NCBI GenBank assembly: GCA_965554225.1
Contig: CBEVZC010000151.1
Location: 1 to 6,743 of the forward strand
Source of the DNA: BMS3ABIN04 sp965554225
Lineage (GTDB): Bacteria; Bacteroidota; Ignavibacteria; Ignavibacteriales; Melioribacteraceae
DNA: 6,743 nucleotides
Direction of reading: 5' to 3'
The notes under the pieces are model-generated. The model ran no database searches and was not told where the DNA came from. It saw only the letters and a program-made list of their open reading frames with translations. Every line of letters begins with the position of its first letter. Position 1 is the stretch's first letter. The translations under genes were made by a program, and so were the position numbers. This document shows positions 1-6,674 of this stretch, piece after piece.

Positions 1-444
1 TAAAGTTCCAATCATATTCCAGCCGAACACAACCCAAACAACTGCTATTGCAATATCAATTGGCCATTCTAATTCAGCATATTCTTTGGATGTAGTAATA
101 CCGCTTACTAAAGTTATGGCAGCTGCTACAATTATTAACTGCCAGCCCCAAAAGTGAATCTTGCTTAAGATATCACTATACATTCTTGTTTTCGATATTC
201 TCTGAAGAGAATAATAAATCCCTGCAAAAATTGCATTCCCTACAAAAGCAAAAATAGCTGCATTTGTATGTAGCGGTCTTAATCTGCCAAAAGTTGTGTA
301 AGGTATACCAAAACTTAATGCCGGCACATATAGCTGTATTGCAATTGTTAAACCGACTAGCAAAGCTACAACTCCCCAAAAAATTGTTGCTAGTGCAAAG
401 AGTTTTGGATACTGATTATCATAACTGAATCGCTCTACACTCAT
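1..444 (-). CDS. ccoN: cbb3-type cytochrome c oxidase subunit I, N-terminal part (cut by window edge)
   Basis: This is the catalytic haem-copper subunit of cbb3 oxidase, an inner-membrane proton-pumping terminal oxidase with high oxygen affinity. Only the first 148 codons are present; the frame is open to the left edge. The reverse-strand translation begins MSVERFSYDNQYPKLFALAT and contains the family signature FGRLRPLHTNAAIFAFVGN (residues 52-70). H59 sits at the position of a low-spin haem b ligand. The motifs SKIHFWGWQLIIVAAAITL (94-112) and TTSKEYAELEWPIDIAIA (117-134) are also typical of CcoN. Three membrane helices are evident (about 14-40, 60-80 and 98-115) and a fourth begins near 128. 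The start is supported by AGGAG seven bases upstream. It lies 25 bp downstream of ccoS in the same orientation, so it is probably co-transcribed. In related bacteria ccoN is often fused to ccoO; the window ends too early to tell. Confidence 0.95.
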   Translation of the reverse strand, partial: MSVERFSYDNQYPKLFALATIFWGVVALLVGLTIAIQLYVPALSFGIPYTTFGRLRPLHTNAAIFAFVGNAIFAGIYYSLQRISKTRMYSDILSKIHFWGWQLIIVAAAITLVSGITTSKEYAELEWPIDIAIAVVWVVFGWNMIGTL

Positions 445-451
445 ATAATCG

Positions 452-456
452 CTCCT
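452..456 (-). promoter_or_regulatory. Ribosome binding site of ccoN
   Basis: The minus strand reads AGGAG, seven bases before the ATG at 444. It sits in the 25-bp ccoS-ccoN gap and fixes the ccoN start. It shows that at least some genes in this genome use Shine-Dalgarno initiation. Confidence 0.7.
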
Positions 457-469
457 ATGTTAATAATAA

Positions 470-661
470 TTAATTTGATAATTTATTTTTTGTGTCACTT
501 GTTTTGTCTTCATTAGATTTTTTTTTGTCGTCAAATAATATTCTTACAGACGGAGTATACTTATCGTCATACTGTCCACTTTTTACCGCCCACAAGTAGG
601 CTCCGAGAAACATCAATGCTACAAATAAACTGAATCCTATAAGAACTAATATTACCGACAT
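470..661 (-). CDS. ccoS: cbb3-type cytochrome oxidase assembly protein CcoS
   Basis: This is a 63-residue, single-span inner-membrane protein required for maturation of cbb3 oxidase; in studied bacteria, loss of CcoS leaves an oxidase lacking haem b and CuB. One hydrophobic helix spans about residues 2-25. It is followed by the near-invariant family block LGAYLWAVKSGQYDD (19-33) and then YTPSVRILFDD (35-45), and by a charged, low-complexity lysine/asparagine tail. The length is normal for the family. The ATG at 661 overlaps the ccoI stop by one base (TAATG), indicating translational coupling. AAAGGA (670-675 on the minus strand) lies eight bases upstream, inside the 3' end of ccoI, as a likely ribosome binding site. 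The gene sits between ccoI and ccoN as expected for this operon. Confidence 0.95.
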   Translation of the reverse strand: MSVILVLIGFSLFVALMFLGAYLWAVKSGQYDDKYTPSVRILFDDKKKSNEDKTSDTKNKLSN

Positions 662-3075
662 TAGATTAGTCCTTTCTTTTTGGCTAAGATGTTTGTACTT
701 ATAGTAGTAAAAACAACTACGGAAATTGAACTTAAAGGCATTAAAATTGCTGCAATAACCGGTGAAAGAGTTCCTTTCACGGCGAAGTACATTCCTATAA
801 TGTTATAGGTAAATGAAAGCACAAAGCTAATAATAATTATGTGTTTGCTGGTCCGGGCAAATTTTATAAATTTATCCAATTTAGAAAACGATTTGGATTC
901 TAGAATTCCATCACAAGCAGGAGAAAAATTATTTGCATCTTCAGAAATGGAAATGCCAATATCACTTTGCATAAGAGCACCGGCATCATTTAACCCGTCA
1001 CCTATCATCAACACCGAGTTTCTCTTAGTCTGCAATGACTGAACATAATCAAGTTTGTCCTGTGGAGATTGTTTAAACATCATTTCCGTATTAGTCCCGA
1101 ACAATTCTTGCAATTCTTTCTTTTCGCCGTCGTTGTCACCTGAGAGCAAAGAAAGTTTAAAATAGTTTTTTAAAGAAGAGATAATCCGGTTTACGTTTGA
1201 TCTGTAAATATTTTTTACCGCAAAGAATCCTCTTATTTTATCATCAACGGATAAATATACTTTGGTACTCAAATTAGTTTCATTGGAATCGTTGTTTGTC
1301 ACAAACATTCTTGAACCTATTTGCACATTGTGACCGTCAACGATAGCTTTGATACCTTGCGCAGGTAATTCTTTATATTCTGTAATACCTTCCAGCTTAT
1401 CTACTTGCAATAAATTATAAATCCCGTTGCTTAAAGGGTGTCCTGAATTATATACCAAAGTTTTTACTAATTTTTTTTCGTAATCCGAAAGAGGTTTACC
1501 TTCGAACTTCACCCTTAAACTACCGGTTTCGGTTAACGTCCCGGTTTTATCAAAAACAATATTATTTACACTTGCTAACTTTTCCACAACACCTGTATTC
1601 TTAAGGTAAAATTTGTTCCTGCCGAAAATCCTAAGAGTATTTCCCAAAGTAAAAGGTGTTGACAAAGCCAGTGCACACGGGCATGCAATAATTAATACAG
1701 CTGTAAATGCATTAAATGACAGATTTTTATTTGGCCACCAATAAACTGCGGCTATTGCGGCTATAGATAATATTATAAAGGTAAAATATTTACTAACAAT
1801 ATTTACCAATGTATCTAATCTACTCTCATAATTTTTATGAAATGCTCTGTTGTTCCAAAGTTGAGTTAAGTAGCTTTGTGAAACTTCTTTTACCGTCTCT
1901 ACTTCAAGAGCGCTTCCTATTTGTTTACCGCCTGCATAAAGTATATCACCGTTTATTTTCTCTACCGGATTCGACTCACCCGTTACAAAGCTATAATCAA
2001 TGTAACCATGTCCTTTTATCAAAATAGAATCTGCAGGTATAAGTTCTTGATTTTTTATAACGATTCTATCTCCTACTTCCAGTTTTCCAACCGGCTTGGT
2101 TGTTTCCTTCTTTCCCTTTTTAATTGAAACGGATATTGGGAAATAAGATTTATAATTTCTTTCAAAATTCAGCGAATCGTATGTTTTATTCTGAAATACT
2201 CTGCCGATTAAAAGCAAAAAAACCAGAGCTGTCATCGAATCAAAGTAGCCGGGTCCGGTTTGAGATAAAATTTCATACAAGCTTCTAGAGAAAAGTACTA
2301 AAATTCCAAGCGATACAGGAACATCAATATTAAATATTTTTTTCCGTAATCCCTTGAATGCGGAAATGAAATATTCGCTTGCACTGTAGAAAAAAACCGG
2401 TAAAGCAAAAATTACATTTAAATAACTAAACGCTTGACTAATACTGTCGATATGAAAACTATCAAAAGATAAATAATCCGGAAAACTAAACAACATAATA
2501 TTTCCGAACGCAAACCCGGCTACTCCTATTTTATAATAAAGTTTTTTAGTTTCGGAATTTGATTTACTTTGCTGTTTGCCTTCAAGATTTAAGTCCGGCT
2601 CATAGCCAATAGAATCAAGAAGCTCAACTAATTCTTTTAATGTTAACTTTTCTTGATCAAATTGTACAACAACAATTTTTTTTAGAAAATCAGCTTTAGA
2701 ATATTTAACAGCAGAATTTAGTTTATATAGGTTTTCCAAAATCCAAATACATGAACTGCAATGCATTTGAGGAATACTGAATGTAACTTTTGTGATTTTC
2801 CCATCGGTAAAATCAATTAATTCTTCAATCAGTTCCGAGTCGTCTAAAAAATCATAGTTGCGTTTAATATCCTTTGTTTGAGTAGTACCCGGATTTTTAT
2901 CCAGATCATAATATTCACAGAGATTGTTTTGGTTTAATATTTCATAAACGGTTTTGCAGCCATTGCAGCAGAAAACCTTATCACCTATATAAATATCCGC
3001 TGTGTCGCAGTCTTCACCACAGTGATAGCATTTTAGCTCTTTTGTTGCTTGGGTATAAATTTCTGTCTTTATCAA
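661..3075 (-). CDS. ccoI: Cu+-transporting P1B-type ATPase for cbb3 oxidase assembly (CcoI/FixI)
   Basis: CcoI pumps Cu+ across the inner membrane so that CuB can be built into CcoN. The 804 residues are about normal for the zinc-ribbon-headed CcoI type. In order: a cysteine-rich N-terminal metal-binding ribbon (C16, C19, C23, C36, C37, C40); a heavy-metal-associated domain with MHCSSC (104-109); membrane helices from about 180 to 296; the actuator loop with TGES (365-368); the membrane CPC copper site (465-467); the phosphorylated aspartate D509 in DKTGTLT; the nucleotide-binding HP motif (546-547); the hinge GDGLND (692-697); and two final helices with N758 and the MPLSS segment (779-783). 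All catalytic motifs are intact. N622 occupies a site that is often Asp in other P1B ATPases; this may be normal for the lineage. The first codon is TTG: an in-frame TAA lies four codons upstream, and the first in-frame ATG codes M104, beyond the zinc ribbon. No clear Shine-Dalgarno precedes it. It is the first gene of the visible cco operon. Confidence 0.95.
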   Translation of the reverse strand: MIKTEIYTQATKELKCYHCGEDCDTADIYIGDKVFCCNGCKTVYEILNQNNLCEYYDLDKNPGTTQTKDIKRNYDFLDDSELIEELIDFTDGKITKVTFSIPQMHCSSCIWILENLYKLNSAVKYSKADFLKKIVVVQFDQEKLTLKELVELLDSIGYEPDLNLEGKQQSKSNSETKKLYYKIGVAGFAFGNIMLFSFPDYLSFDSFHIDSISQAFSYLNVIFALPVFFYSASEYFISAFKGLRKKIFNIDVPVSLGILVLFSRSLYEILSQTGPGYFDSMTALVFLLLIGRVFQNKTYDSLNFERNYKSYFPISVSIKKGKKETTKPVGKLEVGDRIVIKNQELIPADSILIKGHGYIDYSFVTGESNPVEKINGDILYAGGKQIGSALEVETVKEVSQSYLTQLWNNRAFHKNYESRLDTLVNIVSKYFTFIILSIAAIAAVYWWPNKNLSFNAFTAVLIIACPCALALSTPFTLGNTLRIFGRNKFYLKNTGVVEKLASVNNIVFDKTGTLTETGSLRVKFEGKPLSDYEKKLVKTLVYNSGHPLSNGIYNLLQVDKLEGITEYKELPAQGIKAIVDGHNVQIGSRMFVTNNDSNETNLSTKVYLSVDDKIRGFFAVKNIYRSNVNRIISSLKNYFKLSLLSGDNDGEKKELQELFGTNTEMMFKQSPQDKLDYVQSLQTKRNSVLMIGDGLNDAGALMQSDIGISISEDANNFSPACDGILESKSFSKLDKFIKFARTSKHIIIISFVLSFTYNIIGMYFAVKGTLSPVIAAILMPLSSISVVVFTTISTNILAKKKGLI

Positions 3076-3183
3076 TCTATTTGATTAAATAAATAATACT
3101 ATATTACAAAATTTTATGAGGGATAACAGATTAAAAATTCTTAATTAAAATATAAGATAAAATTAATCAAAAAACCATTTTTT

Positions 3184-3196
3184 GGATATAATATCC
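3184..3196. repeat. Perfect 13-bp palindrome GGATATAATATCC
   Basis: The arms GGATAT and ATATCC flank a single central A. It lies 108 bp upstream of the ccoI start and 154 bp upstream of the GH20 start, so it could be an operator for either gene. It is also compatible with chance in such AT-rich DNA, although the GG/CC ends make it stand out. It has no T tract and no loop long enough for a terminator. Confidence 0.35.
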
Positions 3197-3219
3197 TATT
3201 TATTTGTAAAAATATTTAA

Positions 3220-3254
3220 CTAAAAATTGAATCTGCCTTTCTAAAAATTATCTG
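3220..3254. repeat. Imperfect direct repeat, 21-bp period
   Basis: CTAAAAATT occurs at 3220-3228 and again at 3241-3249. Each copy is followed by ATCTG (3231-3235 and 3250-3254), with a 2-base difference in internal spacing. The 21-bp offset is two DNA turns, as for side-by-side binding of a regulator on one helix face. The pair ends just upstream of the candidate -35 of the GH20 promoter, where an activator would sit. The function is inferred from position only. Confidence 0.3.
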
Positions 3255-3262
3255 TTTGAAAT

Positions 3263-3292
3263 TTGATTTCTTAATACTAATTTACGCATAAT
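3263..3292 (+). promoter_or_regulatory. Candidate sigma-70-like promoter of the GH20 gene
   Basis: TTGATT (3263-3268) and CATAAT (3287-3292) are separated by 18 bases, matching TTGACA at 4 of 6 and TATAAT at 5 of 6 positions. A start of transcription near 3299 would give a leader of about 50 bases. An alternative Bacteroidetes-type reading, TTTG (3255-3258) with TAATTTAC (3278-3285) 19 bases later, is a weaker match. AT-rich DNA yields many such matches. Confidence 0.3.
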
Positions 3293-3350
3293 ATTTATTT
3301 CCAATTTAATCATCAATATTATTAACGAAACCGGATCTAAAACAATATTT

Positions 3351-5786
3351 ATGAAAAGCAGTTTTCTCTTAATTTTTCAGCTCATTTACCTTGCTATAAA
3401 TTTGAATGGTCAGCCGATGAAAGTTCCTATCATACCTTTGCCCCAATTCATTAATTTAATTCCGAATGAAAAGTTTTTTAATCTCACGAAAGATGTTATA
3501 ATTAGTGGAGTTACAAATAAAGAATTACTTTATAGCGCAAACGAACTTAAAGAAGCAATAGAAGAAAAAACCGGAAAAGTTGTTACATTTAGCAAAGGAC
3601 TCATGAAAAGCGGAATTCAAGTAAAGTTAGTTGATTCATTAAATACCAATCTTAAAATTCCTCCTGCCTTAAAAAATCAAAGTTATATTCTCTCAATTAA
3701 TCCTAACATGATAAAAATTGAAGCGATAAAAGAAAGTGGAATTTATTATGGAACAATGTCTTTAATTCAACTTATTGAAAATGCAAGTACCAAAATGCTC
3801 AGTTCAATGGAAATTGTTGATTGGCCGGATATGGAAATTAGAGGAGTTTCCGACGATATTAGCAGAGGGCAGGTTTCCACGCTGCAAAATTTTAAAAGAA
3901 TAATAAAATTTATTTCTCGCTATAAAATGAATACTTATATGCCTTACATGGAGGATATGTTCCGATCTAGTTCATTCCCCTCAATTGGCAAAGGCAGGGG
4001 AGCTTTAACAAAAACCGAAGTTAAAGAAATTGTTAAATATGCTAAAAAACATTTTGTGGATGTAATTCCAATTTTTCAAACTTTGGGACATTATGAAAAT
4101 ATTTTAACTCAAGATAAGTTTGTAAAATATGCTGAGTTCCCAGGTGCGGCTTCTCTAAATATTTCCAGCGAGAATACATATAAATTTTTAAACAAATTAT
4201 TGCCTGAAATCTTCGATGCATTTCCGTCCGAATATTTTCACATGGGTGCGGATGAAAGTTATGATGTAGGTTTGGGCAAAAGTAAATCACTGGTTGATAG
4301 CATAGGAATAGCGGAAGCACATCTAAAACATTATTTGCGCGTTTATAATATTTGTAAACAGCACGGAAAGAAAGTAATGATGTACGGAGATATCCTTCTG
4401 AAATATCCGGAAATTATTAAAAAATTACCCAAAGATATTACAATTGTTAATTGGAGATATCATCCGAGGTTTGAATACCCGTCGGTATCACCATTTAAAG
4501 ATGCCGGCTTAAACTACATTGTTTCTCCGAGTGTATGGAATTTTGTAAACACGTTTCCCAATTATGAATATGCAAATACAAATATCAAAAACATAACCTA
4601 TTCCGGCTTGCAAAACAATGCAATTGGTATGATAAACTCTAATTGGGGTGATTTTGGAGCCGAAACACTCAAAGAATTGGTTCTTTACGGTTATGCATGG
4701 TCGGCTCAGTGTTCCTGGAATTATTCGAGCAGCAATATAAAAGAATTTAACACAGATTATTTCAATGACTTTTGGGGATTAGAAGATACTGCTCTACCCG
4801 AGTTGTATGAAAAACTAAGCGATGTTTCTGCACTGGTTTTTTGGAACAATGTTTGGATGCACCCGCTAACAAAGAGAAAATACCAAGCTTGGTGGGATAT
4901 TAAAATGGCATCCGCAGCAAAAGCAGAATGGATTGAACAAAATCTTTCTCCGCTAAGAAAAAAAATTGCCTATTACAAAAATAAGGTTACAAGAAATAAA
5001 GACCATTTGGATATTCTGGACTTTGAAATTAAATTTGATGAGTGGTATGCTCTAAAACTTAAAACCGTGGAGAAGTTAAAATACATTTTAACTAACCAAG
5101 ATACAGACACACTTAAAAGCATTGATTTAATAAATGAAAATATCAAGAGTTTGCTCAAGCTAAAAAAGGAGCATTCTACTTTATGGAAAAGATATTACAA
5201 GAAAGATAATTTAAGTATGGTAATGGATAAGTATAACAGACTGATTGAATATTCTGAAGAAACCAAACAACAACTTAAAAACGGAAAGTTAGAATCACCC
5301 TTAATTAAAAGTAAATGGATTTACTACCCCAATCCCGCTTCCACCGAAGGGAAGTATGTCACGTTTTCTAAAAAATTTAATATTCAAGCGGAAATAAAAT
5401 CGGCTAAGTTGCAAATAATTGCCGATACTTATGCTAAACTTTTTATAAACGGGAAATATGTTACTAGAGTTCTGGCAAAACGAACCGGCTCTCTTTTGGT
5501 AGAATATAAAAGAATTAAAATGGTTGACATATCAAAATTTCTCAAAAACGGTAAAAATACTATTACTGTTGAAGCAAAGAATTTTAGTCCTAATGGAAAT
5601 GCGGGAATAAACGTCGATGCTCAAATTATAACTAATAACGATACATTAGAGATACACAGCGATGAGAATTGGCTGGTTAGTACCTATGGAGATAAAAATC
5701 GGTTACCTGCCGTTCCCGGTAATTATCCTTTAAATGTTATTGCGCCAAATTTTAAAACCGGCAGAACCAGCTGGATTGAACGTTAA
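3351..5786 (+). CDS. Exported family 20 glycoside hydrolase, HEXD-like beta-N-acetylhexosaminidase
   Basis: This 811-residue enzyme probably removes terminal N-acetylhexosamine (GlcNAc or GalNAc) from glycans outside the cytoplasm. A signal peptide is likely at 1-20 (MKSSF, then a hydrophobic core, probable cleavage after NLNG). Residues 25-155 form the alpha/beta GH20b-like domain, ending in SGIYYGTMSLIQLI (129-142). The TIM barrel begins at DWPDMEIRG (157-165; R164 is a likely sugar-binding Arg). It continues through YKMNTY (191-196) and VIPIFQTLGH (238-247), to the catalytic pair D301-E302 in HMGADESYDVG (297-307), then W368, W396 and W432. VIPIFQTLGH and GADE...G.G recall the hexosaminidase D subgroup rather than the classical HGGDE enzymes. 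Residues about 520-645 are lysine-rich and helical. Residues about 655-800 look like a beta-sandwich sugar-binding domain, similar to the N-terminal domain of alpha-L-rhamnosidases (LFINGKYV at 697-704). No T9SS or cell-wall anchor is visible. The ATG lacks a clear Shine-Dalgarno. It stands alone, divergent from cco. Exact substrate unknown. Confidence 0.82.
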   Translation: MKSSFLLIFQLIYLAINLNGQPMKVPIIPLPQFINLIPNEKFFNLTKDVIISGVTNKELLYSANELKEAIEEKTGKVVTFSKGLMKSGIQVKLVDSLNTNLKIPPALKNQSYILSINPNMIKIEAIKESGIYYGTMSLIQLIENASTKMLSSMEIVDWPDMEIRGVSDDISRGQVSTLQNFKRIIKFISRYKMNTYMPYMEDMFRSSSFPSIGKGRGALTKTEVKEIVKYAKKHFVDVIPIFQTLGHYENILTQDKFVKYAEFPGAASLNISSENTYKFLNKLLPEIFDAFPSEYFHMGADESYDVGLGKSKSLVDSIGIAEAHLKHYLRVYNICKQHGKKVMMYGDILLKYPEIIKKLPKDITIVNWRYHPRFEYPSVSPFKDAGLNYIVSPSVWNFVNTFPNYEYANTNIKNITYSGLQNNAIGMINSNWGDFGAETLKELVLYGYAWSAQCSWNYSSSNIKEFNTDYFNDFWGLEDTALPELYEKLSDVSALVFWNNVWMHPLTKRKYQAWWDIKMASAAKAEWIEQNLSPLRKKIAYYKNKVTRNKDHLDILDFEIKFDEWYALKLKTVEKLKYILTNQDTDTLKSIDLINENIKSLLKLKKEHSTLWKRYYKKDNLSMVMDKYNRLIEYSEETKQQLKNGKLESPLIKSKWIYYPNPASTEGKYVTFSKKFNIQAEIKSAKLQIIADTYAKLFINGKYVTRVLAKRTGSLLVEYKRIKMVDISKFLKNGKNTITVEAKNFSPNGNAGINVDAQIITNNDTLEIHSDENWLVSTYGDKNRLPAVPGNYPLNVIAPNFKTGRTSWIER

Positions 5787-5801
5787 GTTAAGCTATACAA
5801 A

Positions 5802-5861
5802 TTTAGTTCTTATTTAGGATAGTAAATAATCATCCAAGAACTAAAAAATACTTATTTTTTT
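5802..5861 (+). terminator. Probable intrinsic terminator of the GH20 gene
   Basis: TTTAGTTCTT (5802-5811) pairs perfectly with AAGAACTAAA (5836-5845). The stem can extend by GGAT (5817-5820) with ATCC (5832-5835) after a bulge on the left arm. A seven-T run (5855-5861) follows nine bases after the stem. The hairpin begins 15 bases after the stop codon. The stem is AT-rich and the T run is slightly displaced, so efficiency is uncertain. Confidence 0.55.
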
Positions 5862-5956
5862 ATAATCTAAAATATTTTTCGGAATCAATAAACTTTTGCG
5901 TTTCCATTATATAAAAATATTGACATTAACTTCTAACTATTGTTTCTTTCAAATCC

Positions 5957-5962
5957 GGAGGT
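5957..5962 (+). promoter_or_regulatory. Intact ribosome binding site of the synthetase remnant
   Basis: GGAGGT lies four bases before the ATG at 5967. The near-perfect Shine-Dalgarno survives although the gene behind it is destroyed. Upstream, TTGACA (5920-5925) is a perfect -35 hexamer, but I see no convincing -10 element 16-18 bases after it, so I do not call a promoter. Confidence 0.65.
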
Positions 5963-5966
5963 AAAA

Positions 5967-6579
5967 ATGAATTCCGATGTTATAAAATTTTTAGAATTAA
6001 GAGATTCCTTGCTTAATGTACAAAGCTATGATGAAGCTGTAAAAATTTTTAAGTAGCCTCATATTACTAAGTTTAATTGGGCCTTGGATTACTTTGACCT
6101 AATGGCACGGGAATAACGATAAGGCTTTTATTTACTGCGATGAAAAAGACTATGAAAAAAAGTAACATTTGACACTATGAGCCGCCGGTCTTCTAAAGTA
6201 GCAAATTTACTAAACGATCTTGGTCTGCAAAAAGGTGATCGTGTTATGATAATGATGGACACATCCGTTGAGATATATGAAATCATTTTAGGAATTATGA
6301 AAGCCGGTGGTGCAATCATTCATTGTGCTTAAACCGGATTTTCAAGCTTCAAAGCAAATGGCTTTAGAAATTTTTCGTTTTATTAGGAACCATGTTGGCC
6401 CATATAAACGACCACGTTCGATTGAGTTCCTTGAAGAGTTCCCGAAAACAATAAGCGCTAAAGTGATGAGAAAAGATTTAAGGCAATATGATAAATCATT
6501 AAAAAACGACAAAAAAAGAGATGAGCAAGAATATTTTGAAAGTGATTTTGCTAAGGAATTAAACTTACGGCGAAAATAG
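5967..6579 (+). pseudogene. Decayed AMP-forming acyl-CoA synthetase (acetyl-CoA synthetase-like)
   Basis: An intact enzyme of this superfamily (about 550 residues) activates a carboxylate with ATP and joins it to CoA. Here only the two ends remain. The N-terminal piece starts MNSDVIKFLELRDSLL and includes HITKFNWALDYFDLMA, VTFDTMSRRSSKVANLL and GDRVMIMM...GIMKAGG, typical of the family. It is broken by TAG at 6054-6056 (where the family suggests Trp, so TGG to TAG), a frameshift near 6105-6112 (consistent with loss of two bases), and a frameshift in the A run at 6155-6161 (consistent with loss of one A), which restores the first frame. The C-terminal piece (frame from 6307) reads VVQSFIVLKPDFQ, then PYKRPRSIEFLEEFPKTISAK, with the catalytic-lysine motif as SAK instead of the usual SGK, and ends at TAG 6577-6579. 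About 340 central codons are missing, including the ATP-binding SSGTTGxPK loop, so the product cannot be active. Confidence 0.85.
6306..6321 (+). other. Deletion junction within the synthetase pseudogene
   Basis: GGTGGTGCAATCATTC reads as GGAII in the N-terminal frame (continuing GIMKA) and contains VVQS(F) in the C-terminal frame (continuing FIVLKPDF). Both readings fit the family at places normally about 340 residues apart. The simplest explanation is that a similar short sequence existed at both sites and recombined, removing roughly 1 kb. Downstream of 6321 the first frame gives HCA and a stop; upstream of 6306 the second frame gives K-P, which does not fit the family. Confidence 0.6.
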
Positions 6580-6674
6580 GCCTAATTCAATTAATTCATA
6601 AAACATTAAGTTTAAAATAATATTTTTAATCGATTAATTATAAGTAGATTTTATTTATTTTGCAATTTCAAATT
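6580..6674. other. Convergent AT-rich spacer
   Basis: This short gap lies between the end of the synthetase remnant and the end of the leftward gene. It contains the perfect 12-bp palindrome TTAATCGATTAA (6626-6637), which has no loop and no adjacent T tract on the correct side, so I do not call it a terminator. Nothing else is recognisable. Confidence 0.4.

Larger units (their letters stand above)
3076..3350. promoter_or_regulatory. Divergent intergenic region between ccoI and the GH20 gene
   Basis: These 275 bp separate two genes transcribed away from each other and so must carry both promoters. The region is extremely AT-rich, and I see no open reading frame of note. It holds a 13-bp palindrome, a direct repeat with 21-bp period, and a sigma-70-like promoter candidate for the rightward gene. 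I could not identify a convincing promoter for ccoI: the AT richness gives many weak -10 matches without a good -35. I looked for an FNR box (TTGAT-N4-ATCAA), commonly expected upstream of cbb3 operons, and found none. Confidence 0.6.

Noticed and set aside
1809..2127. Two overlapping rightward frames opposite ccoI
   Set aside because: They are antisense to the conserved actuator region of CcoI (TGES) and are chance open frames.
3071..3085. FNR box upstream of the cco operon
   Set aside because: The half-sites are in the order ATCAA-N5-TTGAT, opposite to the FNR arrangement TTGAT-N4-ATCAA, and they overlap the start codon.
4042..4320. A 92-codon leftward frame inside the GH20 gene
   Set aside because: It lies opposite the catalytic region of a clearly coding gene (including the HMGADE motif) and has no coherent domain or ribosome binding site.
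6128..6319. A 63-codon leftward frame opposite the synthetase remnant
   Set aside because: It is the antisense of recognisable synthetase coding sequence, and its translation shows no family features.
6307..6579. A separate 90-residue gene starting at GTG 6307
   Set aside because: Its sequence is the C-terminal end of an acyl-CoA synthetase (VLKPDF, PYKRP, PKTISAK). It has no ribosome binding site of its own and begins inside the deletion junction, so it belongs to the pseudogene.
6626..6637. Terminator at the palindrome TTAATCGATTAA
   Set aside because: It has no loop, only 6 weak base pairs per arm and no correctly placed T tract.
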